NCBI GenBank assembly: GCA_018650845.1
Contig: JABIFF010000022.1
Coordinates: forward strand, 62,001 to 126,000
Direction of reading: 5' to 3'
Origin: Chloroflexota bacterium
GTDB lineage: Bacteria > Chloroflexota > Dehalococcoidia > Lucifugimonadales > Lucifugimonadaceae
Length of the DNA stretch: 64,000 nt
Part shown: piece by piece, positions 28,896 to 37,906 of the stretch
Layout of the letters: every line of letters begins with the position of its first letter
How positions within the stretch are numbered: position 1 is the stretch's first letter
Notes under the pieces: model-generated
The model's database searches: none
What the model was told of the DNA's origin: nothing
What the model saw: the letters and a program-made list of their open reading frames with translations, nothing else
Position numbers and translations under genes: made by a program

Positions 28896-29681
28896 TTACG
28901 CCCCGTCCTTACGCTCTACAACGCGGTATTTTCTGGCCAGCCGGTTCACTCCGACCCTCGCGACATCGACTACAGCCATCAGGCCCTTAGTGAGGGTCAT
29001 TTTCGAACCTTCACCGTAGTACCAATCGATAGGTATTTCGCCAACTGAGAATTTTGCGGTTTTGGCTAACACAAGCAACTCGACGTCAAACGCCCAGCCA
29101 TCGAGTGACTGATGAGGAAATAATTTCGTTGCCGCTTCGGCAGAAAACAGCTTGAACCCGCATTGGGTATCTTCGATTCCACGCAATGCCAGAATTTTCA
29201 CTGCGTAGTTAAACAATCGCCCTTTTATGTGGCGACTCCGAGGTTCGTTGAACCTTTTTGCTCCCTGAGCTTCGCGAGAGCCAATCGACACGTCGTAACG
29301 TGGATTTCCGTTGTTGCTCCCTGAGCCTTCAAAAAACCTGCCCAAATTGTCGGCGGGCATCGAAAGATCGGCGTCACAGAGGAATCGCCACTCGCCGGTT
29401 GCCTCGTCCATGCCACGACGTACGGCAGCGCCCTTGCCACCGTGAGGAGCGTCGATGAGTCGGACTTGTGAGTTAGATGTACTGATTCCAGAAACTATGC
29501 TCGCCGTTGAATCAGTCGATCCATCGCTAACAATAATTAGCTCCCAGGATCGGGATTCGGAACCAGAATCAGCTTCCGACGACCATTTGCCCAGATACTC
29601 AACCAACGCATCAACCGTCGACGCGATCCGTTCTTCTTCATTGAAGGCAGGGATTACGACGCTTAGGTACGGCTGGGTCAA
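28896..29681 (-). CDS. GT2 dolichyl-phosphate beta-glucosyltransferase-like (ALG5)
   Basis: 261 residues. GT2 motifs: LSVVIPAFNEEERIAS, IIVSDGSTDSTASIV, HGGKGAAVRRGMDEATGEW, the donor-binding FLCDADLSMPADNL, and EDTQCGFKLFSAEAATKLF, which is typical of ALG5-type enzymes. It probably loads glucose or a related sugar on a lipid phosphate. With the DPM1-like gene two positions downstream, the operon looks like a lipid-linked sugar donor module. The exact sugar is not shown. Confidence 0.85.
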   Translation of the reverse strand: MTQPYLSVVIPAFNEEERIASTVDALVEYLGKWSSEADSGSESRSWELIIVSDGSTDSTASIVSGISTSNSQVRLIDAPHGGKGAAVRRGMDEATGEWRFLCDADLSMPADNLGRFFEGSGSNNGNPRYDVSIGSREAQGAKRFNEPRSRHIKGRLFNYAVKILALRGIEDTQCGFKLFSAEAATKLFPHQSLDGWAFDVELLVLAKTAKFSVGEIPIDWYYGEGSKMTLTKGLMAVVDVARVGVNRLARKYRVVERKDGA

Positions 29682-29735
29682 ATTACGAATTCGTGAGCGA
29701 TCGGGGTTTCAACGTAGTAACAGAGCGCTCAGAGT

Positions 29736-30986
29736 TTACTCGGTTTTTTCGAGTTCAAACGCATCGTGAAGAGCCTGAACGGCTTTCTGTACCTGATCCT
29801 TTTCGATGATCGTCGTGATTCTAATCTCAGAAGTGGTGATCATATCAATGTTCACACCAGCTTCAGAAAGCGTCGCAAACATCTTGGCTGCGTAACCGGG
29901 AGCGTTCTCCATGCCAGTTCCAACGATGCTCACTTTTGCGAGATCGGAACCAGTAACAACTTCGGCGTATTTAACATCAGAATCGCTACCAAGAACTTGG
30001 GCAGCCTTATCAACACTCGCCTGAGCCACGGTAAACGTGAAGTCGGTAGTGCCATCGGAAGATGCGTTCTGAACGATAACGTCGACGCTCACGCCAGCAT
30101 CAGCCAGCGGTTGGAGCAATCCTGCTGCGACTCCGGGTCGATCGATCACACCGCGAACGGTGATTTTGCCAACGTTTCGATCAACTGCGATACCGGTAAC
30201 CGCTTTGCGGACTTCCATAGTGTGCTCTCCTCCGTGGATAAGCGTTCCAGGTTCATATGAGAACGACGATGCAACGTAAACCGGCATGTCGTAAACAGCA
30301 CCAAGTTCGATTGAACGAGGGTTCATTTTCGCTCCGAGTACGGCCATTTCCAGCATTTCCTGGAAGCCAATCTCGGCGAGCTTGCGTGCCTTATCTGTAA
30401 GTCGAGGATCTGTTGTGTAGATACCGTCGACGTCTGTATATATTTCGCAGCGTTCAGCTTCAGCAGCTACTGCCAGAGCGACCGCTGTTGTATCCGATCC
30501 GCCACGACCCAGAGTCGTTATATCGCCAGATTCAGCCAACCCTTGAAAGCCAGCCACAATAACGATTCGTCCCTTATCGAGTTCTTTTCGAATCCGATCG
30601 GTTTTGATATCAGCGATTCGAGCTGATCCGTGGACCATATCGGTCTTAATTCCAGCTTGAATACCGCTCAGGCTAATCGCATCGTAGCCATCTGACTTCA
30701 GCGCCATCGCCATCAGCGTTGAACTTACAAGTTCACCAGTTGATAGCAGCGTGTCCATCTCACGAGCGTCTGGCGTCTGGCCGTGCGTAACCGCGTCAGA
30801 AAGTGCGATCAGATCGTCGGTAGAATCGCCCATAGCCGATACGACAACAATCACATCAACGCCATCGTCTTTTCGAGCCTGAATACGAGCAGCGACGTTA
30901 TGAATGTGCTCTGCCGTAGCGAGCGAACTTCCACCGTACTTTTGAACGATTACAGGACGGCGTTCTACAGTTGAATCAGTCGTCAT
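29736..30986 (-). CDS. lysC: aspartate kinase
   Basis: 416 residues. First step of the lysine, threonine and methionine pathway. The kinase signature is VQKYGGSSLA at the N-terminus, with TLGRGGSDTTAVALAVA and EIYTDVDGIYTTDPR. Two C-terminal ACT domains are present (KITVRGVIDRPGVAAGLLQ; KVSIVGTGMENAPGYAA), the feedback-regulated form. The start overlaps the thrB stop by 4 bases (ATGA), so thrB and lysC are coupled. No asd or hom gene is visible in the window. Confidence 0.96.
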   Translation of the reverse strand: MTTDSTVERRPVIVQKYGGSSLATAEHIHNVAARIQARKDDGVDVIVVVSAMGDSTDDLIALSDAVTHGQTPDAREMDTLLSTGELVSSTLMAMALKSDGYDAISLSGIQAGIKTDMVHGSARIADIKTDRIRKELDKGRIVIVAGFQGLAESGDITTLGRGGSDTTAVALAVAAEAERCEIYTDVDGIYTTDPRLTDKARKLAEIGFQEMLEMAVLGAKMNPRSIELGAVYDMPVYVASSFSYEPGTLIHGGEHTMEVRKAVTGIAVDRNVGKITVRGVIDRPGVAAGLLQPLADAGVSVDVIVQNASSDGTTDFTFTVAQASVDKAAQVLGSDSDVKYAEVVTGSDLAKVSIVGTGMENAPGYAAKMFATLSEAGVNIDMITTSEIRITTIIEKDQVQKAVQALHDAFELEKTE

Positions 30987-31888
30987 GAGCTTGCAATCAC
31001 TCCAGCACCTTCGTGAGCCACAGGCATGATCATCGGCTTGCCGTCTACGCCGTGCGTACGGGCAGATTCGGCCATTTCGTAACTGATAGTCACTTCACGC
31101 CCCGTAGCAAGTGCAAGCACGGAAGGACCCGCACCCGACAAGAACGCTCCATGCGCTCCGCCCTTAATTGCGGCTTCGATCAAATGAGGCATCGCCTTGA
31201 ACGCCTGAGTTCGGTGCGGCTGGTGAAGTCGATCGTCAGTGGCGTACTTGAGCAATTCAAGCCGACCCGATGAAAGTGCGTTCACCAGCAGTGCAGCTCG
31301 GCCAATGTTGAACACCGCGTCAGTCCGACTAATCATGTCGGGCAGTACCGCTCGAGATTCGTGAGTATTTGTGTGGATTTCAGGAACGAACAGAACAGCG
31401 TGAAGATCTTCAGGAACATTCACCTGATCGACGATCCACTTGTCAGTTCCGTTGCGAACACCAACCGTGCAGCCGCCATAAATCGCAGGCGCAACGTTGT
31501 CGGGGTGACCTTCAATGTCGGCCGCCAAAATTGTTAGCTCTTCTTTGGAAAGATCTGCTCCTGAAATGGCCGATCCTGCCACCAAGCCGCTCACAATAGC
31601 TGCCGAGCTGCTGCCCATGCCGCGTGCAAACGGAATCACATTTTTGCAGTGGTACTGAAGCCCGGGAATTGGTTCGCCAATGTGATTAAAAACCGCATTC
31701 ACGCCCGTAACGATCAGGTTCCGCGTATCCTGCGGCACCAGATCGGCACCCTCGCCGACGGTCGAAACGCTGAACTCGCCTCGAGTTATCGTCAGCTCGT
31801 TCCACATATCGAGAGCCATACCAATGCTGTCGAAACCGGGTCCGAGATTGGCTGTTGTTGCGGGAGCGCGTACTGTTACTGAGTTCAA
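30983..31888 (-). CDS. thrB: homoserine kinase
   Basis: 301 residues. Phosphorylates homoserine in threonine synthesis. GHMP kinase motifs: ATTANLGPGFDSIGMALD near the start, the P-loop-like PFARGMGSSSAAIVSGLVAG, and the C-terminal AFLSGAGPSVLALA. The start codon is TTG (31886-31888) with no good Shine-Dalgarno. It is upstream of and overlaps lysC. It is divergent from the hydroxyacid dehydrogenase gene across a 231-base promoter region. Confidence 0.95.
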   Translation of the reverse strand: MNSVTVRAPATTANLGPGFDSIGMALDMWNELTITRGEFSVSTVGEGADLVPQDTRNLIVTGVNAVFNHIGEPIPGLQYHCKNVIPFARGMGSSSAAIVSGLVAGSAISGADLSKEELTILAADIEGHPDNVAPAIYGGCTVGVRNGTDKWIVDQVNVPEDLHAVLFVPEIHTNTHESRAVLPDMISRTDAVFNIGRAALLVNALSSGRLELLKYATDDRLHQPHRTQAFKAMPHLIEAAIKGGAHGAFLSGAGPSVLALATGREVTISYEMAESARTHGVDGKPMIMPVAHEGAGVIASS

Positions 31889-31981
31889 ATTCGTTTTCGT
31901 GAGAAGAAGTTAGTTGTTTAGATTTTTCTCGAATTCGCCGTACAAGCCGAACACAAGAAATTAGAAAGATCGAAAATCGAG

Positions 31982-32012
31982 TTGCAATTCGATCCAACCT
32001 TGTAAGTATAAT
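31982..32012 (+). promoter_or_regulatory. possible promoter for the hydroxyacid dehydrogenase gene
   Basis: TTGCAA (31982-31987) and TATAAT (32007-32012) are separated by 19 bases, longer than ideal. The start ATG is about 108 bases further on. The sequence CGTACATACGT, also seen upstream of the HNH gene, lies just downstream of the -10. Confidence 0.4.
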
Positions 32013-32119
32013 CTGCCGTCGTACATACGTCCCTATTTTTTATTGGTTCGTTTTAGCCCTATTAGTTACGCCATTTATTCACATTGGCCTCCACAGCCAA
32101 AAGCAAAGCAGTTCAAACA

Positions 32120-33112
32120 ATGTCGAACATCGTAGTAATCCTCGGTCCGAACAACGAAGGCTCCAAAACCCGAATGAAAGAAGTTTCGGAAGCAGCCGAG
32201 AAAGTTGGCGGTATCGATCTTCGATTCGTCGACAGCGAACAGTCGTTCGACGATATCGCTGAACAGTGCGCAGGCGCAGTCGTAATTCTTCCAGCAGGAC
32301 ACAACAAAGAATTGGTCCCTCTGGCAGAGAAAATCGGTACTTTGAAGCTGGTACAGACCTTCAGCGCAGGTACCGACTACCTCGATAAGTCTGCACTTGC
32401 CGAACTCGGTGTTGATGTTGCGAACAACGGTGGAGCAAACGCTGTTGCGGTTGCCGAGCACGCTATCGGGCTCATGTTTTCGACCAACCGCAAGCTAGAT
32501 GTTCAAATCCAGAGCGTAAAAGATGGCACGTGGATGGCCGGCGTCGAAGGCGACCGAGCAGAGTTCCACACTCTCGTTGGAAAGAAAATCGGAATCGTTG
32601 GGCTGGGTCGAATCGGTTCACGAGTTGCTAAGCGACTTGCCGGCTGGGAGTGCGAACTCGTATTCCACGACGTTGTAGAGCATGACGATGACTACATCGC
32701 TGCTACAGGCGCAAAGAAGGTCAGCTTCGACGAGTTGGTTTCAACTTGCGACATCATCACTCTGCACGTTCCGCACGACCGAGTTACCGAGCACATGATG
32801 TCGACTCGTGAGTTCGAAATGATGAAGTCAACCGCAATTCTCATCAACACATGCCGCGGTCCGGTTGTCGACGAAACTGCTCTTATTCGAGCATTGGAAG
32901 GCAAGGAAATCTTCGCTGCTGGTCTCGACGTAACTGAGATCGAACCAATCGAAGCCGACAACCCACTGCCGACTATGACTAACGTTGTTGTCACCCCTCA
33001 CCTCGCAACTCGAGCCATCGAATCCGAGTGGAACGCAGCGCAGTTCACAATGGAAAACGCCGGCCGAGTAGTAAGAGGCGAAGGCGCCGACTGGATCGTA
33101 AAACCGGTTTAA
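32120..33112 (+). CDS. D-isomer specific 2-hydroxyacid dehydrogenase
   Basis: 330 residues from the ATG at 32120; an in-frame TTG at 32084 would add 12 residues. NAD-binding motif GLGRIGSRVAKRLAG. The catalytic Arg is in NTCRGPVVDETAL, the Glu is near TEIEPIEADNPL, and the His is in VVVTPHLATRAIESE. It resembles phosphoglycerate dehydrogenase-like enzymes but lacks the C-terminal ACT domain, so serA is not assigned. It probably reduces a 2-keto acid. It stands alone, followed by an A-type repeat and tRNA-Pro. Confidence 0.88.
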   Translation: MSNIVVILGPNNEGSKTRMKEVSEAAEKVGGIDLRFVDSEQSFDDIAEQCAGAVVILPAGHNKELVPLAEKIGTLKLVQTFSAGTDYLDKSALAELGVDVANNGGANAVAVAEHAIGLMFSTNRKLDVQIQSVKDGTWMAGVEGDRAEFHTLVGKKIGIVGLGRIGSRVAKRLAGWECELVFHDVVEHDDDYIAATGAKKVSFDELVSTCDIITLHVPHDRVTEHMMSTREFEMMKSTAILINTCRGPVVDETALIRALEGKEIFAAGLDVTEIEPIEADNPLPTMTNVVVTPHLATRAIESEWNAAQFTMENAGRVVRGEGADWIVKPV

Positions 33113-33148
33113 CAAGTTACGTTTTCTTGAGGACCAGCTACTTACAAC

Positions 33149-33197
33149 CGTCATCCTGAACTCGATTCAGGATATCGAAGCAGTACGAAGTATCTGC
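33149..33197 (+). repeat. two-hairpin intergenic repeat, copy A4
   Basis: Very close match to A2 (GTCATCCTGAACTCGATTCA, then GCAGTACGAAGTATCTGC). It lies 36 bases after the hydroxyacid dehydrogenase stop and before the tRNA promoter. This is the only A-type copy not located between convergent genes. Confidence 0.85.
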
Positions 33198-33244
33198 GCT
33201 CCTTGAGACACGCAACCCTCACTCAACCCCCTCTTGCCGCTCGC

Positions 33245-33250
33245 TATAAT
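33245..33250 (+). promoter_or_regulatory. -10 box of tRNA-Pro promoter
   Basis: A perfect TATAAT lies 18 bases before the mature tRNA 5' end. The -35 at the expected distance (CTCAAC) is weak. Confidence 0.55.
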
Positions 33251-33268
33251 CACAAAAGCTCGATAAGT

Positions 33269-33345
<77 letters not shown>

Positions 33346-33363
33346 CATATCCGAAAACAAAAT

Positions 33364-33400
33364 GCCCCAGCCAGAAAATTTTCTAGCTGGGGCGTTTTTT
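33364..33400 (+). terminator. rho-independent terminator after tRNA-Pro
   Basis: GCCCCAGC pairs with GCTGGGGC, extended by AGAAAATTTTCT through a C/A mismatch, and is followed by CG and six T. Transcription of the tRNA ends here. Confidence 0.9.
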
Positions 33401-33488
33401 CGTCACAGAGCCATCCAACCCCACGTGACGATCAGCCAGTTATCATTCCCATAATTTCTCGAACGACTCACCCGAAAGCTAAAACTCG

Positions 33489-34049
33489 TTGAAATCTGCT
33501 CGATTACTACTCCCTATTTTCGCCCTCCTCGCATTCGCCCTAACCGCTTGCGGATCGAGTGGCTCCGATTCTGCGGCCGACGCGTTCGCACAAATCACGC
33601 CGTCAGAAAAAATATTCACGATCGATGATTTCAAACCTGCTAATTTCAAAATCTCGCATGAGTACGACGTCGAAGGTCTCGTTGGGGCTATCAGCGCATC
33701 CAACGGCTTCTGGAAGCCCAGCGGAGATGTTGCCAAAGAATATGAAATGCGCTTTTACGCTTCGCATGCCGACGCCATCGAGCTAGGCACAGCGATGGCA
33801 ATCGAGGCTTCTGGCGAAACCGCTCTACTCGACGAAGAAGACGCCACATGGGACGAAGGACTCAGAGATCGGCGAGCGTATTTCGCGGCTCCATCGTCTC
33901 ACGGTAGTGGCAGCATTCAGGCTATGTACGGCGGCTACGCAATCTACGGCAATATGGTCTTGCTGTGCGAAGGAGCCAATCAGGAACACGCGCTCGGGCA
34001 CTGCGCTGCACTCATGGCAATAGTCGACCCACCAGTTATCGAGCAATAA
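33489..34049 (+). CDS. hypothetical lipoprotein
   Basis: 186 residues from a TTG start. An N-terminal signal peptide (LLLPIFALLAFALTACGSSG) with lipobox LTAC predicts lipid attachment at Cys21 and an extracytoplasmic location. The mature domain has no motif I recognise. It stops 4 bases before the PPOX-type gene, so the two are probably co-transcribed. Confidence 0.75.
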   Translation: MKSARLLLPIFALLAFALTACGSSGSDSAADAFAQITPSEKIFTIDDFKPANFKISHEYDVEGLVGAISASNGFWKPSGDVAKEYEMRFYASHADAIELGTAMAIEASGETALLDEEDATWDEGLRDRRAYFAAPSSHGSGSIQAMYGGYAIYGNMVLLCEGANQEHALGHCAALMAIVDPPVIEQ

Positions 34050-34053
34050 TCGA

Positions 34054-34473
34054 ATGACCAATTTACAAATGCCGCCCGCAGCCGAAAAATATCTCGACGA
34101 ACGCGCCAACATGGTTCTAGCGACGATTCGTAAAGACGGTCGACCGCAACTCTCACCTGTCTGGTTCGTCTGGCAAAACGGCGAGTTTCTTATCTCCACC
34201 ACGCCATCGACTGCCAAATGGAAAAATCTTCTGAGGGACCAACGCTGCACCGGTGTTGTCGATGCTCCAAACGGACGATACATCTCTGTTAGCGGCGTGG
34301 TTGAAATGTGGACTGAAACCGCCCCACATGAAGTCTCAACCGAAATCGTTCGCAAGTACAAGCTGGGAGACGAGTTCGAGCCGTACATGGAAACTCTCAG
34401 GAGTGACCGTCCCGTGCGAGGAATCATTCGCCTCAAGCCCGAAAGCATCGCCCACAGCGGATTCGATTGGTAG
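34054..34473 (+). CDS. PPOX-class flavin/F420-binding protein
   Basis: 139 residues, one split-barrel domain. NMVLATIRKDGRPQLSPVWF and ISTTPSTAKWKNLLRDQR match the pyridoxamine-5'-phosphate oxidase-like family, specifically the TIGR03618-like group that often uses F420 or FMN. The substrate is not predictable. It follows the lipoprotein gene with a 4-base gap and converges with an MFS gene. Confidence 0.82.
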   Translation: MTNLQMPPAAEKYLDERANMVLATIRKDGRPQLSPVWFVWQNGEFLISTTPSTAKWKNLLRDQRCTGVVDAPNGRYISVSGVVEMWTETAPHEVSTEIVRKYKLGDEFEPYMETLRSDRPVRGIIRLKPESIAHSGFDW

Positions 34474-34505
34474 CCGAACTGAAGCCCGACAAGGCGAAGC
34501 CACGC

Positions 34506-35738
34506 CTACCGAATGAATCGGTTGAACACCCACAGTACGACCAGCATTCCAGCGGCTCCCACTACCAGTGAAACGCTAACCGCTTCTAGCCCAACGGCAG
34601 CAGCCAGAATCCCGACTCCTGCCGGAAGTAATCCGCCGCCAATCGCCGAAGCACCCATCTGAATTCCCATCGAATTCTGTGTGTGTCGCCTGCCGACGTA
34701 TCTAGGCGTCGCCGAAACCAACGTCGGGAATATTGGGCCTAATCCAAATCCCAGCAGAACCAACCCAACAAAGCTCAGTTCGACCACAGTGAACTGCCAG
34801 AACAACAACGTTCCTAGCAGCGAAAGCACACCCGCAAGTCGAAACAACGTACTCAGCGATAGCCTGTCGGCGAACGTCCCAAGCGCTACTCGACCCGCGA
34901 CTAGTCCACCAAAATACGCCGTAACCCAAATTCCCGCCGAGCCGACTGATAAGCCTCGTGCTTCGGTGAGCAGCGTGAACGACCACACCCCGGCAGCCAC
35001 TTCTAGCGCAGTGTGTAATACGAAAGCTGCAATCCCCATCCAAACACCCGGAACTCGAAGTGTTTCAAGCGTTCCTGCAGCGGTCCCTTCGTCCGAATCT
35101 TCAAAATCACCGCTATGCCAGCGAGACCGTGTTGCCACAAACCCGAACACCAACAATATGAACGGCGCAGCAACGATGCCGTAGCCCCACTCCCAACCAA
35201 GACCGACAAGCAAAATCCCGGTCATCATGCTCGACCCACCGAGCGATCCAAGCCCGAAGAACGCATGAATCCAGTTCGTAGCCCGCGCACTGAGCTGCGT
35301 GGCGGCGTAAAGATTCACCCCGGTATCGAGATATCCATGCCCTGCACCGGCCGCTGCCGTTACTACCAGCAGCCACCACCAGCCGGGCACAAAGGCGAAC
35401 GCCAGGTATCCCAATCCCGATAGCGCGGCGCTAAAAGTCAGGAACAATCCGAGACTGCTGACACGAAGAATCCAGCCGCTCGAAAAACTAGAGATCGTGT
35501 ATCCAACGGTGTACGCAGCAACCACAGTTCCGAGCGAAGTCACCGCCACGCCGAACGTGTCGCTCATCGACGGCCAAGCGACCGATAGCACGCCCGTGGG
35601 CAAGCCGAATCCGATCATTGCCAATGCGGCAAGGGCGATCAAAATGCTCAATGGGTTATTCGTTCCATAAGTAGATAAAAGGCAGCGATGAACTTGTTGC
35701 AGGCTCGATCTTGTCACTATCGAACCGCGCACGACCAC
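34506..35738 (-). CDS. MFS transporter
   Basis: 410 residues from GTG, with about 12 predicted membrane spans. The first helix begins near residue 32 (LIALAALAMIGFGLPTGVLS), so the true start may be later than the GTG used. WPSMSDTFGVAVTSLGTVVAAY and FADRLSLSTLFRLAG are MFS features, and the spacing resembles FucP-like sugar porters. Substrate unknown. It is divergent from the enolase-superfamily gene, with which it could share a catabolic role. Confidence 0.83.
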   Translation of the reverse strand: MVVRGSIVTRSSLQQVHRCLLSTYGTNNPLSILIALAALAMIGFGLPTGVLSVAWPSMSDTFGVAVTSLGTVVAAYTVGYTISSFSSGWILRVSSLGLFLTFSAALSGLGYLAFAFVPGWWWLLVVTAAAGAGHGYLDTGVNLYAATQLSARATNWIHAFFGLGSLGGSSMMTGILLVGLGWEWGYGIVAAPFILLVFGFVATRSRWHSGDFEDSDEGTAAGTLETLRVPGVWMGIAAFVLHTALEVAAGVWSFTLLTEARGLSVGSAGIWVTAYFGGLVAGRVALGTFADRLSLSTLFRLAGVLSLLGTLLFWQFTVVELSFVGLVLLGFGLGPIFPTLVSATPRYVGRRHTQNSMGIQMGASAIGGGLLPAGVGILAAAVGLEAVSVSLVVGAAGMLVVLWVFNRFIR

Positions 35739-35895
35739 TGTTCAAGCGTCACTTGCCGACCGGTTCACCCAGCAAACTCACTCACAAAATTACCGCTCAC
35801 GCCATGAATAACAGGTATACACTCCCGCCAAACTGCAATCGATCACAGGGATGCATCGATTAATCGAGCAGTAGAAAAAATTCGAGGGTAACGAG

Positions 35896-37038
35896 TTGAA
35901 AGTCACTGGCGTCAAAACAACAGTCGTTGAGAACGAAGCTCCATACATCGGCGGAAAATACTTCCTCTTTTTGGAAGTTGAAACCGATGAGGGCATCACA
36001 GGTCTCGGCGAGAAGGTAACCGGAAGTTCGTTCAACAACAGCGGTTGGAAAGAATTCACTTCGCAGATTCAGCTCATCCACGAAACCTGCGAGGCGTTCC
36101 TAATCGGACAAGACCCCTTCAATATCGAGAAGATATGGTCTGACGCCTACGGTAGTCGACACGACTATCGCCACCCAAGCCTGCACTACACATCTGTTCT
36201 AGCTGCCATCGATATGGCGTGCTGGGACATCATGGGCAAGGCAACGAACCAGCCTGCTTACAATCTTCTCGGTGGAAAATTCCACGAAAAGCTTCGTGCC
36301 TATGCCTACATGCCTTCCGGCTGGCAAGACAGTCCGGAAAAAGCAGCCGATATCGCCCGACAATTACTCGAAGAAGGCAACTCGGCCTGCAAGCTCGACC
36401 CGTTCACACCGCTGCACCCCGGCCCTCGTGATATTTCGCTCTCTGAAATCCGGAAAGCAGCCAACATTTTCGAAGCTATTCGAAAAGAAGTTGGCGACGA
36501 GCTTGAAGTCGGAATCGGCACACACGGTCAGCTAACGACGTACTCTGCGATTCGAGTCGCAAACATTCTCGAACAGTACAACCCGTTCTGGTTTGAAGAG
36601 CCAGTGCCGCCTGAGAACTATGATGAAATGGCCCGAGTTGCCTCCCACACCAGCATCCCAATTGCTAGCGGAGAACGACTCGCCACCAAGTACGAATTCG
36701 CCCAGTTAATCGAAAAGGGTGCCGCATCGATCATTCAGATCGACGTTGGACAAGCCGGCGGAATTTTGGAAGCGAAGAAAGTGGCTGCAATCGCCGAAGC
36801 GCACTACGCGATGATCGCCCCGCACATGTACTGCGGGCCTATCGCCGCTGCTGCCGCCATTCAGGTCGATACTTGCTCGCCTAACTTCGTTATTCAGGAA
36901 GCCAACCAAGGCCCACTGCACAAGACGATATTCAAAGAGCCGCTCGCATTCGAAAACGGCTTCATCACTCCACCAACAGGACCCGGTCTCGGCGTAGAGC
37001 TAGACATGGACGTAATGAAAAGCCGAATCGTAAGTTAG
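35896..37038 (+). CDS. mandelate racemase/muconate lactonizing enzyme family protein
   Basis: 380 residues from TTG with GAGGG 7 bases upstream. An N-terminal capping domain and a C-terminal barrel are present. Metal and catalytic candidates are E234/E235 (WFEEPVPPEN), E260 (IASGERL) and H310 (IAPHMYCGP), plus a Lys in SACKLDP. The position of the first metal carboxylate reads GIGTHG (206-211), so the usual Asp is absent. It is closest to sugar-acid dehydratase/cycloisomerase-like members. From memory, multiple enolase paralogs are a known feature of SAR202. Substrate unknown, perhaps a recalcitrant organic acid. Confidence 0.88.
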   Translation: MKVTGVKTTVVENEAPYIGGKYFLFLEVETDEGITGLGEKVTGSSFNNSGWKEFTSQIQLIHETCEAFLIGQDPFNIEKIWSDAYGSRHDYRHPSLHYTSVLAAIDMACWDIMGKATNQPAYNLLGGKFHEKLRAYAYMPSGWQDSPEKAADIARQLLEEGNSACKLDPFTPLHPGPRDISLSEIRKAANIFEAIRKEVGDELEVGIGTHGQLTTYSAIRVANILEQYNPFWFEEPVPPENYDEMARVASHTSIPIASGERLATKYEFAQLIEKGAASIIQIDVGQAGGILEAKKVAAIAEAHYAMIAPHMYCGPIAAAAAIQVDTCSPNFVIQEANQGPLHKTIFKEPLAFENGFITPPTGPGLGVELDMDVMKSRIVS

Positions 37039-37108
37039 GTTTTCGGCATAGGTCATTCACTAAAAAATTTACAGCGTACTGCGCTAAATAATTAACTTCG
37101 GGGGCAAC

Positions 37109-37714
37109 ATGACAGATTCGAGAATGCGTGAGATTCGGGACGGCGAGGAAACGGCCTTAGCTAGTTCCATTAGCAGGGCGTTTTTCGACGACCCCATGAT
37201 GCAATTCATAATGCCCGACGTTAGCAAGCGCATAAAACGCAGCGAGTGGATGTTCGGCAGATTGCTCGCCTACGTTCGCAGATCTGGCCACGTCTACACA
37301 GACGAAAACCAAACAGCTGGATCAATTTGGCTACCACCAGGCAACACCACAATGACCACGACCGGAATGCTGCGGGCTGGACTGTGGCAGATGCCATTTA
37401 GAGTCGGCCTGAGTGGTTTTCTTCGGTTCGGACGCCTCGATGGAATAGCTTCGAAAGCACACAAGAAAGCCGTACAGGGCGACCACTGGTATCTTCTCGG
37501 ACTCGGAGTTGACCCAGACGCACAAAAATCAGGGCTCGGAAGTGAAGCAATCGAAATCGGAGCAGCACAGGCCCAAGCTGCCGGGCTTCCCGTCTACCTC
37601 GAAACCATGACTCAATCCAACGTCGACTACTACACCAAACGAGGATTCGAAGTCGCCGAAGAAGTAGCAGTTAATGATCTCCGAATCTGGGCGATGGTCA
37701 AACAACCGAACTAG
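37109..37714 (+). CDS. GNAT family N-acetyltransferase
   Basis: 201 residues. Acetyl-CoA binding motif A is LLGLGVDPDAQKSGLGSEAI near residues 131-150, followed by YLETMTQSNVDYYTKRGFEV. The N-terminal part (SRAFFDDPMMQFIMPD) is typical of a GNAT group often fused or linked to secondary metabolism. Substrate unknown. A GGGG-type Shine-Dalgarno precedes the ATG. Confidence 0.85.
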   Translation: MTDSRMREIRDGEETALASSISRAFFDDPMMQFIMPDVSKRIKRSEWMFGRLLAYVRRSGHVYTDENQTAGSIWLPPGNTTMTTTGMLRAGLWQMPFRVGLSGFLRFGRLDGIASKAHKKAVQGDHWYLLGLGVDPDAQKSGLGSEAIEIGAAQAQAAGLPVYLETMTQSNVDYYTKRGFEVAEEVAVNDLRIWAMVKQPN

Positions 37715-37749
37715 CCAGCGCCCTCCCTCCGCCAATCACCACGCTATTC

Positions 37750-37767
37750 TCACGCCACCCGGCGTGA
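37750..37767. terminator. hairpin after the GNAT gene (possible terminator)
   Basis: Perfect 7-base arms TCACGCC/GGCGTGA around ACCC, 36 bases after the GNAT stop. No T tract, so intrinsic termination is doubtful. Confidence 0.35.
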
Positions 37768-37794
37768 CCTCACGAATCACTCCCGTACAACCTG

Positions 37795-37840
37795 CCACAG
37801 TGTGCAAATGCCGATGAAGGCAGTTTGGCGAAATCTGTGG
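37795..37840 (+). promoter_or_regulatory. structured leader upstream of porG
   Basis: CCACAG (37795-37800) pairs with CTGTGG (37835-37840). Inside, CAAATGCC pairs with GGCA-G-TTTG around GATGAA. The element ends about 67 bases before the porG start. It may be a cis-regulatory RNA of the por operon. No match to a known class. Confidence 0.3.
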
Positions 37841-37906
37841 GCTGGCCCGTAACGCTGTGCCGCTCGCAAACGAGCCAACATTTTGAATGCTGGGAGGTTT
37901 GCGACC

